Source: Promineifilum sp.
Lineage (GTDB): Bacteria > Chloroflexota > Anaerolineae > Promineifilales > Promineifilaceae
DNA: 64,000 nt
Assembly: GCA_020634335.1 (NCBI GenBank)
Contig: JACKBY010000002.1
Span: 1-64,000 of the forward strand
Direction of reading: 5' to 3'
Part shown: positions 35,401 to 42,469 of the stretch, in pieces
Layout: every line of letters starts with the position of its first letter
How positions within the stretch are numbered: position 1 is the first letter of the stretch
Notes under the pieces: generated by a model
Told to the model about the DNA's origin: nothing
What the model saw: only the letters and a program-made list of their open reading frames with translations
The model's database searches: none
Position numbers and translations under genes: made by a program

Positions 35401-36124
35401 CCTCGGACATGAAGCGGACGTGATCACATCGTTAGGCGGCACGCAGGCCGAGCTGGGTCTGGTCTATGCCCGGCTGGGCAAGCCAGTGGCCGAAGGGATC
35501 GCGCTGGCCGAAAACGCAGCCATGTGGCTCGAACAGCATATGGCGCAAGTTGCCGGATTCGCCCATGCTCCGCTTGCCCGGCTTTACCTGCTTGCCGATG
35601 ACCGCGAACGGGCGCGCCTTTCACTGGTAAAACTTGGTTCATTCAGCGAGCAATACAGGAAGACCGGATTCGTCGTCTCCATTTGGATTCAAACCGGGTT
35701 GGCCGAGATCGAGCTGGCCCTGCTGGACGGCCGGCCGCGCCAGGCACTGGCGACGGCTGATGCGCTGCGCTCGTTGATGGAGTCAGATGGCGTGCGCTAT
35801 CTGCTGGCCGACGTTATGCTGGCGGGGGCCAAGGCTCTGATCCGGTTGGAACGCGGCGACGAGGCATTCGCCCTGCTGGAGGCGGCCGAGCAGCGCGCGC
35901 GAGCCATCGGCTCCCGGCGCGCCTTGTGGGAAATCCTGGTGCTGAGCGCGCGCCTCTCGGAGGAGAAAGGCGACCGGACGGTCGCCGATGCCCGACGTGT
36001 CGAGGCCGCGCAGATCGTCAACGCGATGGCCGGCACATTGACTTCGGTCGAAATGAGCGCATCATTCCGTCGGTGGACCACCGAACGGACTGAGCAATTA
36101 TCGAATCTCAAGGAGGTAAAATGA
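32420..36124 (+). CDS. Class III nucleotide cyclase-AAA-TPR signalling protein
   Basis: 1234 residues, start MNCLNCGNENPSDARFCMSCG. Order: double zinc ribbon (four CxxC pairs in the first ~50 residues); class III cyclase domain (about 90-265) with metal-binding Asp in MLFCDVKGSTA and MGDGILAFFGAP and transition-state Asn/Arg in YTAIGDAINLAARME; AAA/NTPase with Walker A GEAGLGKSRL (about 330) and Walker B IVLVFDDLHWSD; then a long TPR-like C-terminal half (from about 700). This is a widespread architecture for adenylate/guanylate cyclases in soil bacteria and Chloroflexota. The substrate-specificity residues are not safely assignable. The ATG overlaps no ribosome site; the longer ATG at 32375 is less likely. 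Stops with ATGA overlap into the DinB-like gene. Confidence 0.88.
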   Translation: MNCLNCGNENPSDARFCMSCGQALSQSCANCDTILPLSARFCFNCGLPQKNNDQPQAAVSTGQQPQSLLQRFIPPELIRKVSAARNESERRIVTMLFCDVKGSTAAAGKLDPEEWMEIINGAFEGMIRPVYEFEGVVARLMGDGILAFFGAPVAHEDDPQRAVLAGLGILDGIRAYRVEVERQWGVDIDVRVGINTGMVVVGAVGSDLRLEYTAIGDAINLAARMEQTAEPGSVQLAQDTYRLVAPLFEFEDLGGIQVKGKDEPVHAYRVLGRKAQPGRLRGIAGLESPLTGRDREVRALRDSLQALGRGTGSLLFIIGEAGLGKSRLIAESRRSVDGLLPGLEWFETASLSYETSQPYGLIQRLFRRLYRITSAEAPTVLRHLLTIDIAATFDEEDDVPGEAARVTLEVLARMLTGESGQDAAQLEGESFQTRLQQAMRDYWGHRAEKGPIVLVFDDLHWSDVASIELLGTLTSLVYEYPILFLFALRPDRQTPAWTMYERSSAEFGERLVEIELNPLSVIESGELARGLFREIDWPPLLQRRVLEKAGGNPFFVEELVRALLESAVITQDDYGRWVVDRIAADVDLPDTLQGLLLARIDRLEEGTRRTLQLASVIGRSFYYQVLFALAEVTSNLESHLIDLLAADLIREAARAPELEYMFTHALTQQAAYSSILLKRRRDFHQRAGEVIERLFPQRLDELSPVLAQHFEQAQDWPRAARYFSRAGDMAFALYAKMEAEDHYRRALEITLQLEKADTDSVNHLFTRLGRTLELMARYGEALALYEKMASWSTENNEPAFTLTSLLSRATILTTANAYNDPVAAMELLERAKGLSAESGDLAVEARILWNLMLLTSLNADAFPERLSYVEQALAAARLAGLPEQEALILFDSWYEYGLIGEWRRAEEHLLQAIDLFRELDNKPLLAETYARLKYVNWFLGEYDRAIAFAAEGYRIAKLSNNIEAQSISLSGEGLIHIDRGDLQRGLDVMEEAVRLGHEADVITSLGGTQAELGLVYARLGKPVAEGIALAENAAMWLEQHMAQVAGFAHAPLARLYLLADDRERARLSLVKLGSFSEQYRKTGFVVSIWIQTGLAEIELALLDGRPRQALATADALRSLMESDGVRYLLADVMLAGAKALIRLERGDEAFALLEAAEQRARAIGSRRALWEILVLSARLSEEKGDRTVADARRVEAAQIVNAMAGTLTSVEMSASFRRWTTERTEQLSNLKEVK

Positions 36125-36636
36125 ACAGCCAGGATGCTTTGCTGGTGGGCGCGCGTTGGGCCCATGACCTGTTGAATATGGTGACGGCTGATTTGACACC
36201 GGAGCAGGCCGCCTGGACGCCACCGGGTATCGCCAACCCAATCAACGCCCAATTCGCGCACGCGATTTGTGCCGAAGATGCGGTCGTGCAGCTCCTGCTA
36301 AAAGGCAGCGCTCCATTGTATGCCACTACGTGGGCAGGCAGGACAGGCGTCAGCGATCCGCAGTGGTCGGCAACGTACGACTGGGCGCGAAGTGTCACCA
36401 TTGAGCTGCCCGGCTTGCGCCAGTATGCGGCCGCCGTTGCCGCGGCGACCGATGATTATATCGCCTCATTATCCGAAGATGATCTGGAACGTATCCTCGA
36501 TCTGACAAGCAACGGGCTGGGCCGGCAGACGGTTGCGTGGGCAATCCAGGCCTTGCTAATCGCTCATCTAAATAATATGGCCGGAGAAATATCCGTGTTG
36601 AAGGGATTGCAAGGGGCCAAAGGATATCCTTTCTAG
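36121..36636 (+). CDS. DinB/mycothiol-maleylpyruvate-isomerase-like protein
   Basis: 171-residue four-helix-bundle protein. Family features: a first helix with LVGARWAHDLLNMVTADLTPEQAAWTPPG, the metal-ligand-type His in NAQFAHAICAEDAVVQ (about residue 48), and AWAIQALLIAHLNNMAGEISVLKGLQG, where the His lies before a conserved NxxG near residue 145. DinB-superfamily proteins bind a divalent metal and some act as thiol-dependent transferases. AAGGAGGT precedes the ATG and the four-base overlap with the cyclase gene shows translational coupling, so it may be functionally linked with that regulator. Enzymatic role unknown. Confidence 0.82.
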   Translation: MNSQDALLVGARWAHDLLNMVTADLTPEQAAWTPPGIANPINAQFAHAICAEDAVVQLLLKGSAPLYATTWAGRTGVSDPQWSATYDWARSVTIELPGLRQYAAAVAAATDDYIASLSEDDLERILDLTSNGLGRQTVAWAIQALLIAHLNNMAGEISVLKGLQGAKGYPF

Positions 36637-36639
36637 CCT

Positions 36640-37695
36640 ATGGCATTCGATCCGACGCGCCATCCCCATCGCCGCTACAACCCCCTTAGCGGCGAATGGG
36701 TACAGGTATCTCCGCATCGCTTGCAGCGGCCGTGGCTGGGTCAGGTGGAAGCCCCCCTCTCGGAGCAGCGCCCGGCTTATGACCCGCGCTGTTACCTCTG
36801 TCCGGGTAATGAGCGGGCGGGCGGGTTGCGCAACCCGCCCTATACCGATACCTTGGTCTTCACCAATGACTTCGCCGCTGTCTTGCCGGAGGTGCTGCCG
36901 TCCGAAGAGACGCATGCCTCAGGCCCTGAACAACTCTTACGGGTCCAGACCGTGCCCGGCACCGCGCGGGTCATTTGTTTTTCGCCTCGACACGATCTGA
37001 CATTGCCGGAAATGGAAATTGCGGCGATCCGCCGCGTCGTCGAAACGTGGATCGAGCAGGCGGCCGATCTGGGGCAGCGCTACCGTTGGGTGCAAATATT
37101 CGAAAACAAAGGCGAAATGATGGGTTGTTCAAACCCGCACCCGCATGGGCAGGTCTGGGGGATCGATACACTGCCAAACGAACCGGCCAAGGAAGATCGG
37201 CGTCAGCGGCTCTATTTCGAGACAGAGGGACGGCCGATGTTACTCGATTATGCCGGACTGGAGGCCGAGCGCGGGGACAGAATCGTCATCGCCAACGAGG
37301 AATGGCTGGCGGTGGTGCCATTCTGGGCCGTCTGGCCATACGAGGTTCTGCTGCTGCCACGCCGCCACGTATTGCGTTTGCCGGATCTGCGTGCCAGCGA
37401 GCGCCGCTCGCTGGCGGAGATACTCAAGCGCTTGCTCGCCCGTTACGATAACCTTTTTGACACCTCGTTTCCGTATTCGATGGGCTGGCACGGCGCGCCG
37501 AATGTGCCGGAGCCGCAAGAGCATTGGCAGCTCCACGCTCACTTTCTGCCGCCGCTCCTGCGTTCGGCGGCCATCCGGAAATTCATGGTGGGGTATGAAC
37601 TCCTGGCCGAGGCGCAACGCGATCTGACGGCCGAACAGGCAGCAAGCCAACTCCGCGCTCAGCCCGATGAGCATTATAAAGAGCGAAAGCGCTGA
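36640..37695 (+). CDS. galT: Galactose-1-phosphate uridylyltransferase
   Basis: 351 residues of the HIT superfamily, Leloir pathway, exchanging UDP between UDP-glucose and galactose-1-phosphate. Catalytic motif SNPHPHGQVW (about residue 166) is complete. Zinc-ligand region CYLCPGNERAGG and VFTNDFAAVLPE are present at the N-terminus, and WQLHAHFLPPLLRS with RKFMVG near the C-terminus. Starts only three bases after the DinB-like gene, so co-transcribed with it and probably with the cyclase. No galK or galE is adjacent. Confidence 0.95.
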   Translation: MAFDPTRHPHRRYNPLSGEWVQVSPHRLQRPWLGQVEAPLSEQRPAYDPRCYLCPGNERAGGLRNPPYTDTLVFTNDFAAVLPEVLPSEETHASGPEQLLRVQTVPGTARVICFSPRHDLTLPEMEIAAIRRVVETWIEQAADLGQRYRWVQIFENKGEMMGCSNPHPHGQVWGIDTLPNEPAKEDRRQRLYFETEGRPMLLDYAGLEAERGDRIVIANEEWLAVVPFWAVWPYEVLLLPRRHVLRLPDLRASERRSLAEILKRLLARYDNLFDTSFPYSMGWHGAPNVPEPQEHWQLHAHFLPPLLRSAAIRKFMVGYELLAEAQRDLTAEQAASQLRAQPDEHYKERKR

Positions 37696-37701
37696 GGTCG
37701 T

Positions 37702-38319
37702 TTATTTTTTATAGCCGAAAAGGCGCAGCCACTCGTCGATGTCCTCTGCTTCCGATTCCTCTTTTGTTTTCTTCTTCGAGCGGGCCGGCGGGGGTGGGGC
37801 GGGTTTGCGAGGCGGCCGGGGCGGCCGCGGCATCTCCGGTTCGGGCCCAAAGAGCGACAGCCACTCCTGCATCTCGTCGGCGCCCATTGGGGGGACATCC
37901 GGCCGTTGGGCCTTCGTCTGATCACCATCCCCGAAATGCCGGTCGTTCATCATATTGGCGGCAAACGTCTCGGAGGGCTGGACGGCGATGCGCCGCCGTG
38001 TGGCGGCGGTTGCCACTTCTCTGTCACTGCTGATCACCACGAACTCGGGCGGGTTGCCGATGGCCTCGATGCGCCGGATCAGGACGGCGTCGGCGGTGGA
38101 GTTATTCGGGGCGAAGACGGCTTTCACCCCGCCGCCGGAAAGATGCCTGGCTTCCCCGGCGGGCAAACCGCCGTCGAAAATGACCGTCACCTTGCGCCGG
38201 GCGTCGGCCGCCGTCCAGCGGCGCAACAGACGCACCAGTTTGGCCTCGTCGTCAGGATCGGCCAGGGAGAGGCCGGGTGTTCGGGCAATCAGGTTGTGCC
38301 CGTCAATCAGATAGTTCAT
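37702..38319 (-). CDS. NYN-domain RNase, YacP-like, with duplicated C-terminal WLxLFG motif
   Basis: 205 residues. N-terminal NYN/PIN-like RNase: MNYLIDGHNLIARTPG, VTVIFDGGLPAG, and FVVISSDREVATAATRR match the YacP/DUF901 group (Rae1-like ribosome-associated RNases). After about residue 120 comes a disordered Pro/Lys tail flanked by two near-identical short segments, DEMQEWLSLFG (about residue 150) and EDIDEWLRLFGYKK at the very end. The repeat suggests a short interaction motif. It begins three bases after the helicase stop, i.e. is transcribed after it on the minus strand, so the two are probably co-expressed. Confidence 0.9.
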   Translation of the reverse strand: MNYLIDGHNLIARTPGLSLADPDDEAKLVRLLRRWTAADARRKVTVIFDGGLPAGEARHLSGGGVKAVFAPNNSTADAVLIRRIEAIGNPPEFVVISSDREVATAATRRRIAVQPSETFAANMMNDRHFGDGDQTKAQRPDVPPMGADEMQEWLSLFGPEPEMPRPPRPPRKPAPPPPARSKKKTKEESEAEDIDEWLRLFGYKK

Positions 38320-38322
38320 GGC

Positions 38323-40635
38323 TCACCCAATTCGTTCGAGACCGGCGATGCTGGCCGCCAACCGCTTGATGCCCGTGCCGGGAAAGGCGACCGTCACTTC
38401 CTCGTCGCCGCCTGTCACCTTGCTCTCGATGACCGTGCCCTCCCCGAATTTGCTGTGGCGCACCTTCTGGCCGGTCTTGAATTGCGCGGCTGTGGGGCGC
38501 AGGGCGCGCGGGTCGTCAGCATAGTCGTTGGGAACGGGCAATCGTTTTGACCCCGGCGATTTGACGGCCGGCGCGGAAGAGGGGGGCCACTCGTTACCGC
38601 TGCGGCCCGCCCCAGACGGCCGGGTGCGCGCCGAATCGTTCCAGCTGACCTGGCCCGGATTCCACATGCTGGCCCGGTCAATGCTCTCGCGGCGGCGGTT
38701 GCCGGGGCGGCGCCCGTCGACCAACGCCTCGGGGATATCGGCCAGAAAGCGGGACGGCACGGCGACTGAGCTGTCGCCCCACGCGGTCCGCCGGAAGGCG
38801 TGCGATAGATAGAGCGCGTCGCGGGCGCGGGTGAGCCCGACGTAGAACAACCGGCGCTCTTCGGCCAGCTCATCCTCGCTGTCCATCGACCGGCTGTGGG
38901 GCAGAAGTCCTTCCTCCAGACCGGTGATAAAAACGATGGGGAACTCCAGACCCTTGGCGGCGTGGAGCGTCAGCAAGGTGGTGGCCTGCGCTTCGGCGTC
39001 CAGGTTGTCGGTCTCGGCCACGAGGGCGACTTGTTGCAGAAAATCGCCCAGATTCATCTCGCCGTCGCTGCCGCCCCCGGCGATAGCGGCCACGCCCCTA
39101 AGCTCCATGACATTGGCCCAGCGCTCTTCGCCTTCTTCTGTGCCGTCGTCGAGATAGACACGATAGTTGATCTGCTCCAGTATAGCGTCCAGCAGCTCGC
39201 CGACGCTGACCCGGTCGCGAAGCGTGATCCAGCTGGAGAGCATATTGCCGAACATCGACAGCGCGCCGTAGGCGCGACCATTGAACGGATGCTGCGCGTC
39301 GGCGTCGCTCACCAGCCACAGCAGCGCTTCGGCCGGTTGCAGGCCCAAGTCAGCAGCCCACGCCATGAACTGGGCCTGCGTTTGCTGGCCGATTCCCCGC
39401 GTCGGCACATTCAGCACACGATTAAAACTAACCGCGTCCAGCGGATTGTGGACGACGCGCAGATAGGCGATGATGTCTTTGACCTCGCGCCGCTGGTAGA
39501 ACTGGGTCGCCCCCACCAGGCGGTAAGGCATTCCGGCCTGAACAAATGCTTCTTCCAGGGCACGAGACTGGGCATTGGTGCGATACATCACGGCGAAGGC
39601 ATTGCCGTTGTAGCCTTCCAGCATCAGGCTTTCGATGGTGTTGACGACCGTCGCCGCCTCGTCGGATTCGTTATAGGCTTCGCGCAGCACGATTTTGGCT
39701 CCGCTCGGCCGCTCGGTAAACAGCTTTTTAGGGATGTGATCGCGATTGCGGCGAACGACTTCGACAGCCGCGTCGAGAATGATCTGGGTCGAGCGGTAGT
39801 TTTGTTCCAGCACCACGGTGCGGGATTCGGGATAGTCGCGGTAAAAATTCTGGATGTTGCGGTAGTCCGCGCCGCGCCAGCGGTAGATAGACTGGTCGGA
39901 ATCGCCCACGGCGAAGAGGCTGTTCCTGTCGCCGGCCAACTGTTGCAGCAGACGATATTGGGTGGCATTGGTGTCCTGAAATTCGTCGACCAGGATGTGG
40001 CGGTAGCGTTCCTGATACTTGGCCAATATGTCCGGCTGCTCGTCGAAGAGGAGGACCACGTTCATCAGCAGGTCGTCGAAGTCCATGGCGTTATTGACCT
40101 GTAGCGTCATCTGGTAGCGTTCGTAGATGCGGCGGGTCACTTCGCCGGCATAGTTGGTCGCCTGATACTCGTGCGGCATGATGAGGTCGTTCTTGGCGCT
40201 GCTGATGCCGTGGAGCAGCTTGCCCGGCGGGAATTTCTTGTCGTCGATGTTTAGCTCCGACAGGGCTTGCTTGACCACCTGCAGCTGGTCGGCCGTGTCG
40301 AAGATGACGAAATCACGCTGGTAGTGGGTCAGGTTATCCGTTTCACGGCGCAGCAGCCGGGCACAAATAGCGTGGAAAGTGCCCATGTTAAGCCCTCGCG
40401 GCCGTCCGTCCAGCAGTTGCTCGATGCGGTGCTCCATCTCCCGGGCCGCCTTGTTGGTAAAGGTGACGGCCATAATGTGCCAGGGGGAGACGCCCATCTC
40501 CCTGATGAGGTAAGCGATTCGGTAGGTCAGGACGCGCGTCTTGCCGCTGCCGGGGCCGGCGACGACGAGAACCGCGCCGGGGGGCGTGCTGACGGCATCG
40601 CGCTGGGCCGGGTTCAGGGTAGCTAATAAATCCAT
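38323..40635 (-). CDS. pcrA: UvrD/PcrA-type superfamily 1A DNA helicase
   Basis: 770 residues. The SF1 motifs are clear: Q motif LNPAQRDAV, Walker A GPGSGKTRVL, Ia AVTFTNKAAREM, II ILVDEFQDTN, III FAVGDSDQSIYRWRGA, IV VLEQNYRST, V LTLHAAKGLEFPIVFITGLEEGLLPH and VI EERRLFYVGLTRARDALYLSH. The C-terminus has a disordered linker (about 650-700) and a final VRHSKFGEGTVIESKVTGGDEEVTVAFPGTGIKRL Tudor-like domain, as in PcrA, which contacts RNA polymerase. Acts in repair and removal of nucleoprotein blocks. Followed at three bases by the NYN RNase gene. Confidence 0.96.
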   Translation of the reverse strand: MDLLATLNPAQRDAVSTPPGAVLVVAGPGSGKTRVLTYRIAYLIREMGVSPWHIMAVTFTNKAAREMEHRIEQLLDGRPRGLNMGTFHAICARLLRRETDNLTHYQRDFVIFDTADQLQVVKQALSELNIDDKKFPPGKLLHGISSAKNDLIMPHEYQATNYAGEVTRRIYERYQMTLQVNNAMDFDDLLMNVVLLFDEQPDILAKYQERYRHILVDEFQDTNATQYRLLQQLAGDRNSLFAVGDSDQSIYRWRGADYRNIQNFYRDYPESRTVVLEQNYRSTQIILDAAVEVVRRNRDHIPKKLFTERPSGAKIVLREAYNESDEAATVVNTIESLMLEGYNGNAFAVMYRTNAQSRALEEAFVQAGMPYRLVGATQFYQRREVKDIIAYLRVVHNPLDAVSFNRVLNVPTRGIGQQTQAQFMAWAADLGLQPAEALLWLVSDADAQHPFNGRAYGALSMFGNMLSSWITLRDRVSVGELLDAILEQINYRVYLDDGTEEGEERWANVMELRGVAAIAGGGSDGEMNLGDFLQQVALVAETDNLDAEAQATTLLTLHAAKGLEFPIVFITGLEEGLLPHSRSMDSEDELAEERRLFYVGLTRARDALYLSHAFRRTAWGDSSVAVPSRFLADIPEALVDGRRPGNRRRESIDRASMWNPGQVSWNDSARTRPSGAGRSGNEWPPSSAPAVKSPGSKRLPVPNDYADDPRALRPTAAQFKTGQKVRHSKFGEGTVIESKVTGGDEEVTVAFPGTGIKRLAASIAGLERIG

Positions 40636-40855
40636 GACGCCATTTTATTACATCGCGCCGTTTGGGTCAGCTTTAGTTTCAATATCTCGACGCCTCATGC
40701 CGGCGACACCGGCGGGTTTTCGCCCCCTTTCCGCCGGATCGTTTATACTCCGGAGACAGATACCCGATTGACTGCCTGGAAACGGCCGGCGCGCGTCGCC
40801 TCGAGCCGTGCAGGATAGCTGCCTTGTCAGGCAACGACTAGAAACCGGACGTTTT

Positions 40856-42163
40856 ATGGAATCCCGACTATTCTTGGAAATCAGCATTCTGATCATCCTG
40901 ATTTTGCTCAACGGCCTGTTCGCCCTGGCGGAGCTATCTATTGTCTCCTCCCGGCGCGAACGGCTGCAAATGTTGGTCGACAGCGGCAACAAGGGTGCTG
41001 TGATCGCTCTGGCAATGTCCCTGGAGCCGACGCCCTTGCTGTCCACGGTTCAGGTCGGCATCACCCTCATCGGCATTCTGGCCGGCGCGTTTGGCGGCGC
41101 GTTGTTGTCCGATGAACTGGCCCGATTGATCGCTCCCATTCCCCTGATTGGCCCCTATGCCCGGACGATTAGTCTGGCGCTCGTCGTGGGCACCATCACC
41201 TTTTTCAGCGTCGTGCTGGGCGAGCTGGTGCCCAAGCGATTGGCCTTGCGCGACCCGGAGCGCGTTGCGGCCTCGGTGGCACGGCCCATGAACGCCCTGT
41301 CGCGAATTGCCCGGCCGCTCGTGCGCCTGCTCACACTGGCTACGGCCTTCTTTCTGCGCCTGCTGGGGGTTCGCGATACGGACGGTGAATCGACCGTATC
41401 CGAAGAGGAGATCAAGGTGCTGGTGGAGCAGGGAGCCTTGGCCGGGGTTTTCGAAGCAGCCGAGCGTGATATGGTCGAGAGCATCTTTCGCTTTGGCGAC
41501 CGCCAGTTGCGTTCGATCATGACGCCTCGAACGGAGATCGTCTGGCTCGACATCAATGATTCCGAAGAGGTCATCCGCCAGACGATCAGCCGGAGCCACC
41601 ACTCGCGCTTCCCGGTGTGCGACGGGGAGCTCGACCACGTGATCGGCGTCGCCGAGGCCAAGGATTTGCTGTCCAAGTGCTGGTCCGACAAGATGTTCGA
41701 GTTGCGCCACGCCCTGCGCGCCCCTTTGTTTTTGCCCGAAACGATGCTCGCGCTGCGGGCGCTGGAACGCTTCAAACAGACGGGCATCCAGGCGGCGCTG
41801 CTGGTCGATGAGTTCGGCGGCATCGAGGGCATGGTGACCCTCATCGACATGATGGAAGCGATCGTCGGCGACATCCCCACGCCGGAAGAGATCGCCGAGC
41901 CGCCCGTCGTGCGCCGCGAGGATGGTTCCTGGCTGGTGGAAGGCTACCTGGACACCGAAGAGTTGAAAGAGCTTCTGGAGGTAGACGAGTTGCCCAGCGA
42001 AGCCAGCTACCAGACCCTGGGCGGATTCGTCGTCATGATGCTCGGTCGCTTGCCGCGCGTCGGCGACTGGTTGGAATGGGGCAGCTTTCGATTCGAGATT
42101 GTCGATATGGACGGCAACCGGGTAGACAAAGTGTTGATCGAGCCAGGAGGTTTGACACGCTAA
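40856..42163 (+). CDS. HlyC/CorC-family CNNM membrane protein with CBS domains
   Basis: 435 residues. N-terminal CNNM/DUF21 domain with three or four helices (LEISILIILILLNGLFALAELSIVSSRRERLQ, and ISLALVVGTITFFSVVLGELVPKRLALRDPERVA), then a CBS pair (RSIMTPRTEIVWLDIND..., VDEFGGIEGMVTLIDMMEAIVGDIPTPEE) and a C-terminal CorC/HlyC transporter-associated domain (RREDGSWLVEGYLDTEELKELL). Homologues take part in Mg2+/Co2+ export or Mg homeostasis. ATG at 40856 chosen because the hydrophobic segment starts there; no good ribosome site. The tRNA-Glu(CUC) promoter lies over its last codons. Confidence 0.9.
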   Translation: MESRLFLEISILIILILLNGLFALAELSIVSSRRERLQMLVDSGNKGAVIALAMSLEPTPLLSTVQVGITLIGILAGAFGGALLSDELARLIAPIPLIGPYARTISLALVVGTITFFSVVLGELVPKRLALRDPERVAASVARPMNALSRIARPLVRLLTLATAFFLRLLGVRDTDGESTVSEEEIKVLVEQGALAGVFEAAERDMVESIFRFGDRQLRSIMTPRTEIVWLDINDSEEVIRQTISRSHHSRFPVCDGELDHVIGVAEAKDLLSKCWSDKMFELRHALRAPLFLPETMLALRALERFKQTGIQAALLVDEFGGIEGMVTLIDMMEAIVGDIPTPEEIAEPPVVRREDGSWLVEGYLDTEELKELLEVDELPSEASYQTLGGFVVMMLGRLPRVGDWLEWGSFRFEIVDMDGNRVDKVLIEPGGLTR

Positions 42164-42180
42164 TCCGTATTTGCTAGAAT
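42152..42180 (+). promoter_or_regulatory. Promoter of tRNA-Glu(CUC)
   Basis: TTGACA (42152-42157), 17-bp spacer, TAGAAT (42175-42180), inside the end of the CorC-family gene; start expected near 42187. Confidence 0.78.
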
Positions 42181-42192
42181 CTGGCGTCGCTG

Positions 42193-42265
42193 GCCCCATT
42201 CGTCTAGCGGCCCAGGACGCGGCCCTCTCAAGGCCGAAACAGGGGTTCGAGTCCCCTATGGGGCA
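42193..42265 (+). tRNA. tRNA-Glu (anticodon CUC)
   Basis: 73 nt. Acceptor GCCCCAT pairs with ATGGGGC, discriminator A, anticodon loop CTCTCAA (anticodon CTC) on stem GGCC/GGCC, T-arm CAGGGGTTCGAGTCCCCTA. CCA is not encoded. Followed directly by an intrinsic terminator. Confidence 0.97.
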
Positions 42266-42267
42266 TC

Positions 42268-42297
42268 ATCCGCATGTAGAGATACATGCGGATTTTT
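42268..42297 (+). terminator. Intrinsic terminator after tRNA-Glu(CUC)
   Basis: ATCCGCATGT (42268-42277), 6-base loop, ACATGCGGAT (42284-42293), then TTTTCTTT. The stem is a perfect 10-bp match starting three bases after the tRNA. Confidence 0.9.
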
Positions 42298-42469
42298 CTT
42301 TCCGGGCCAGAGCATCACGCGGCTCCTTCATTCTACAAAGGCAGCTAAACCATTCCCTGAGTGTCTGCAATTAAGTGGGGATCGTTCGGCTTTACTTTGG
42401 TACAATTAGAGGTAATGCAAGGGTAGCCTTGCTGCGGCGCGGGGGAGACGGCGGATCACGAACGAAACC

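Noticed and set aside
40934..42199. 421-aa minus-strand ORF opposite the CorC-family gene
   Set aside because: Antisense shadow that also runs into the tRNA-Glu promoter.
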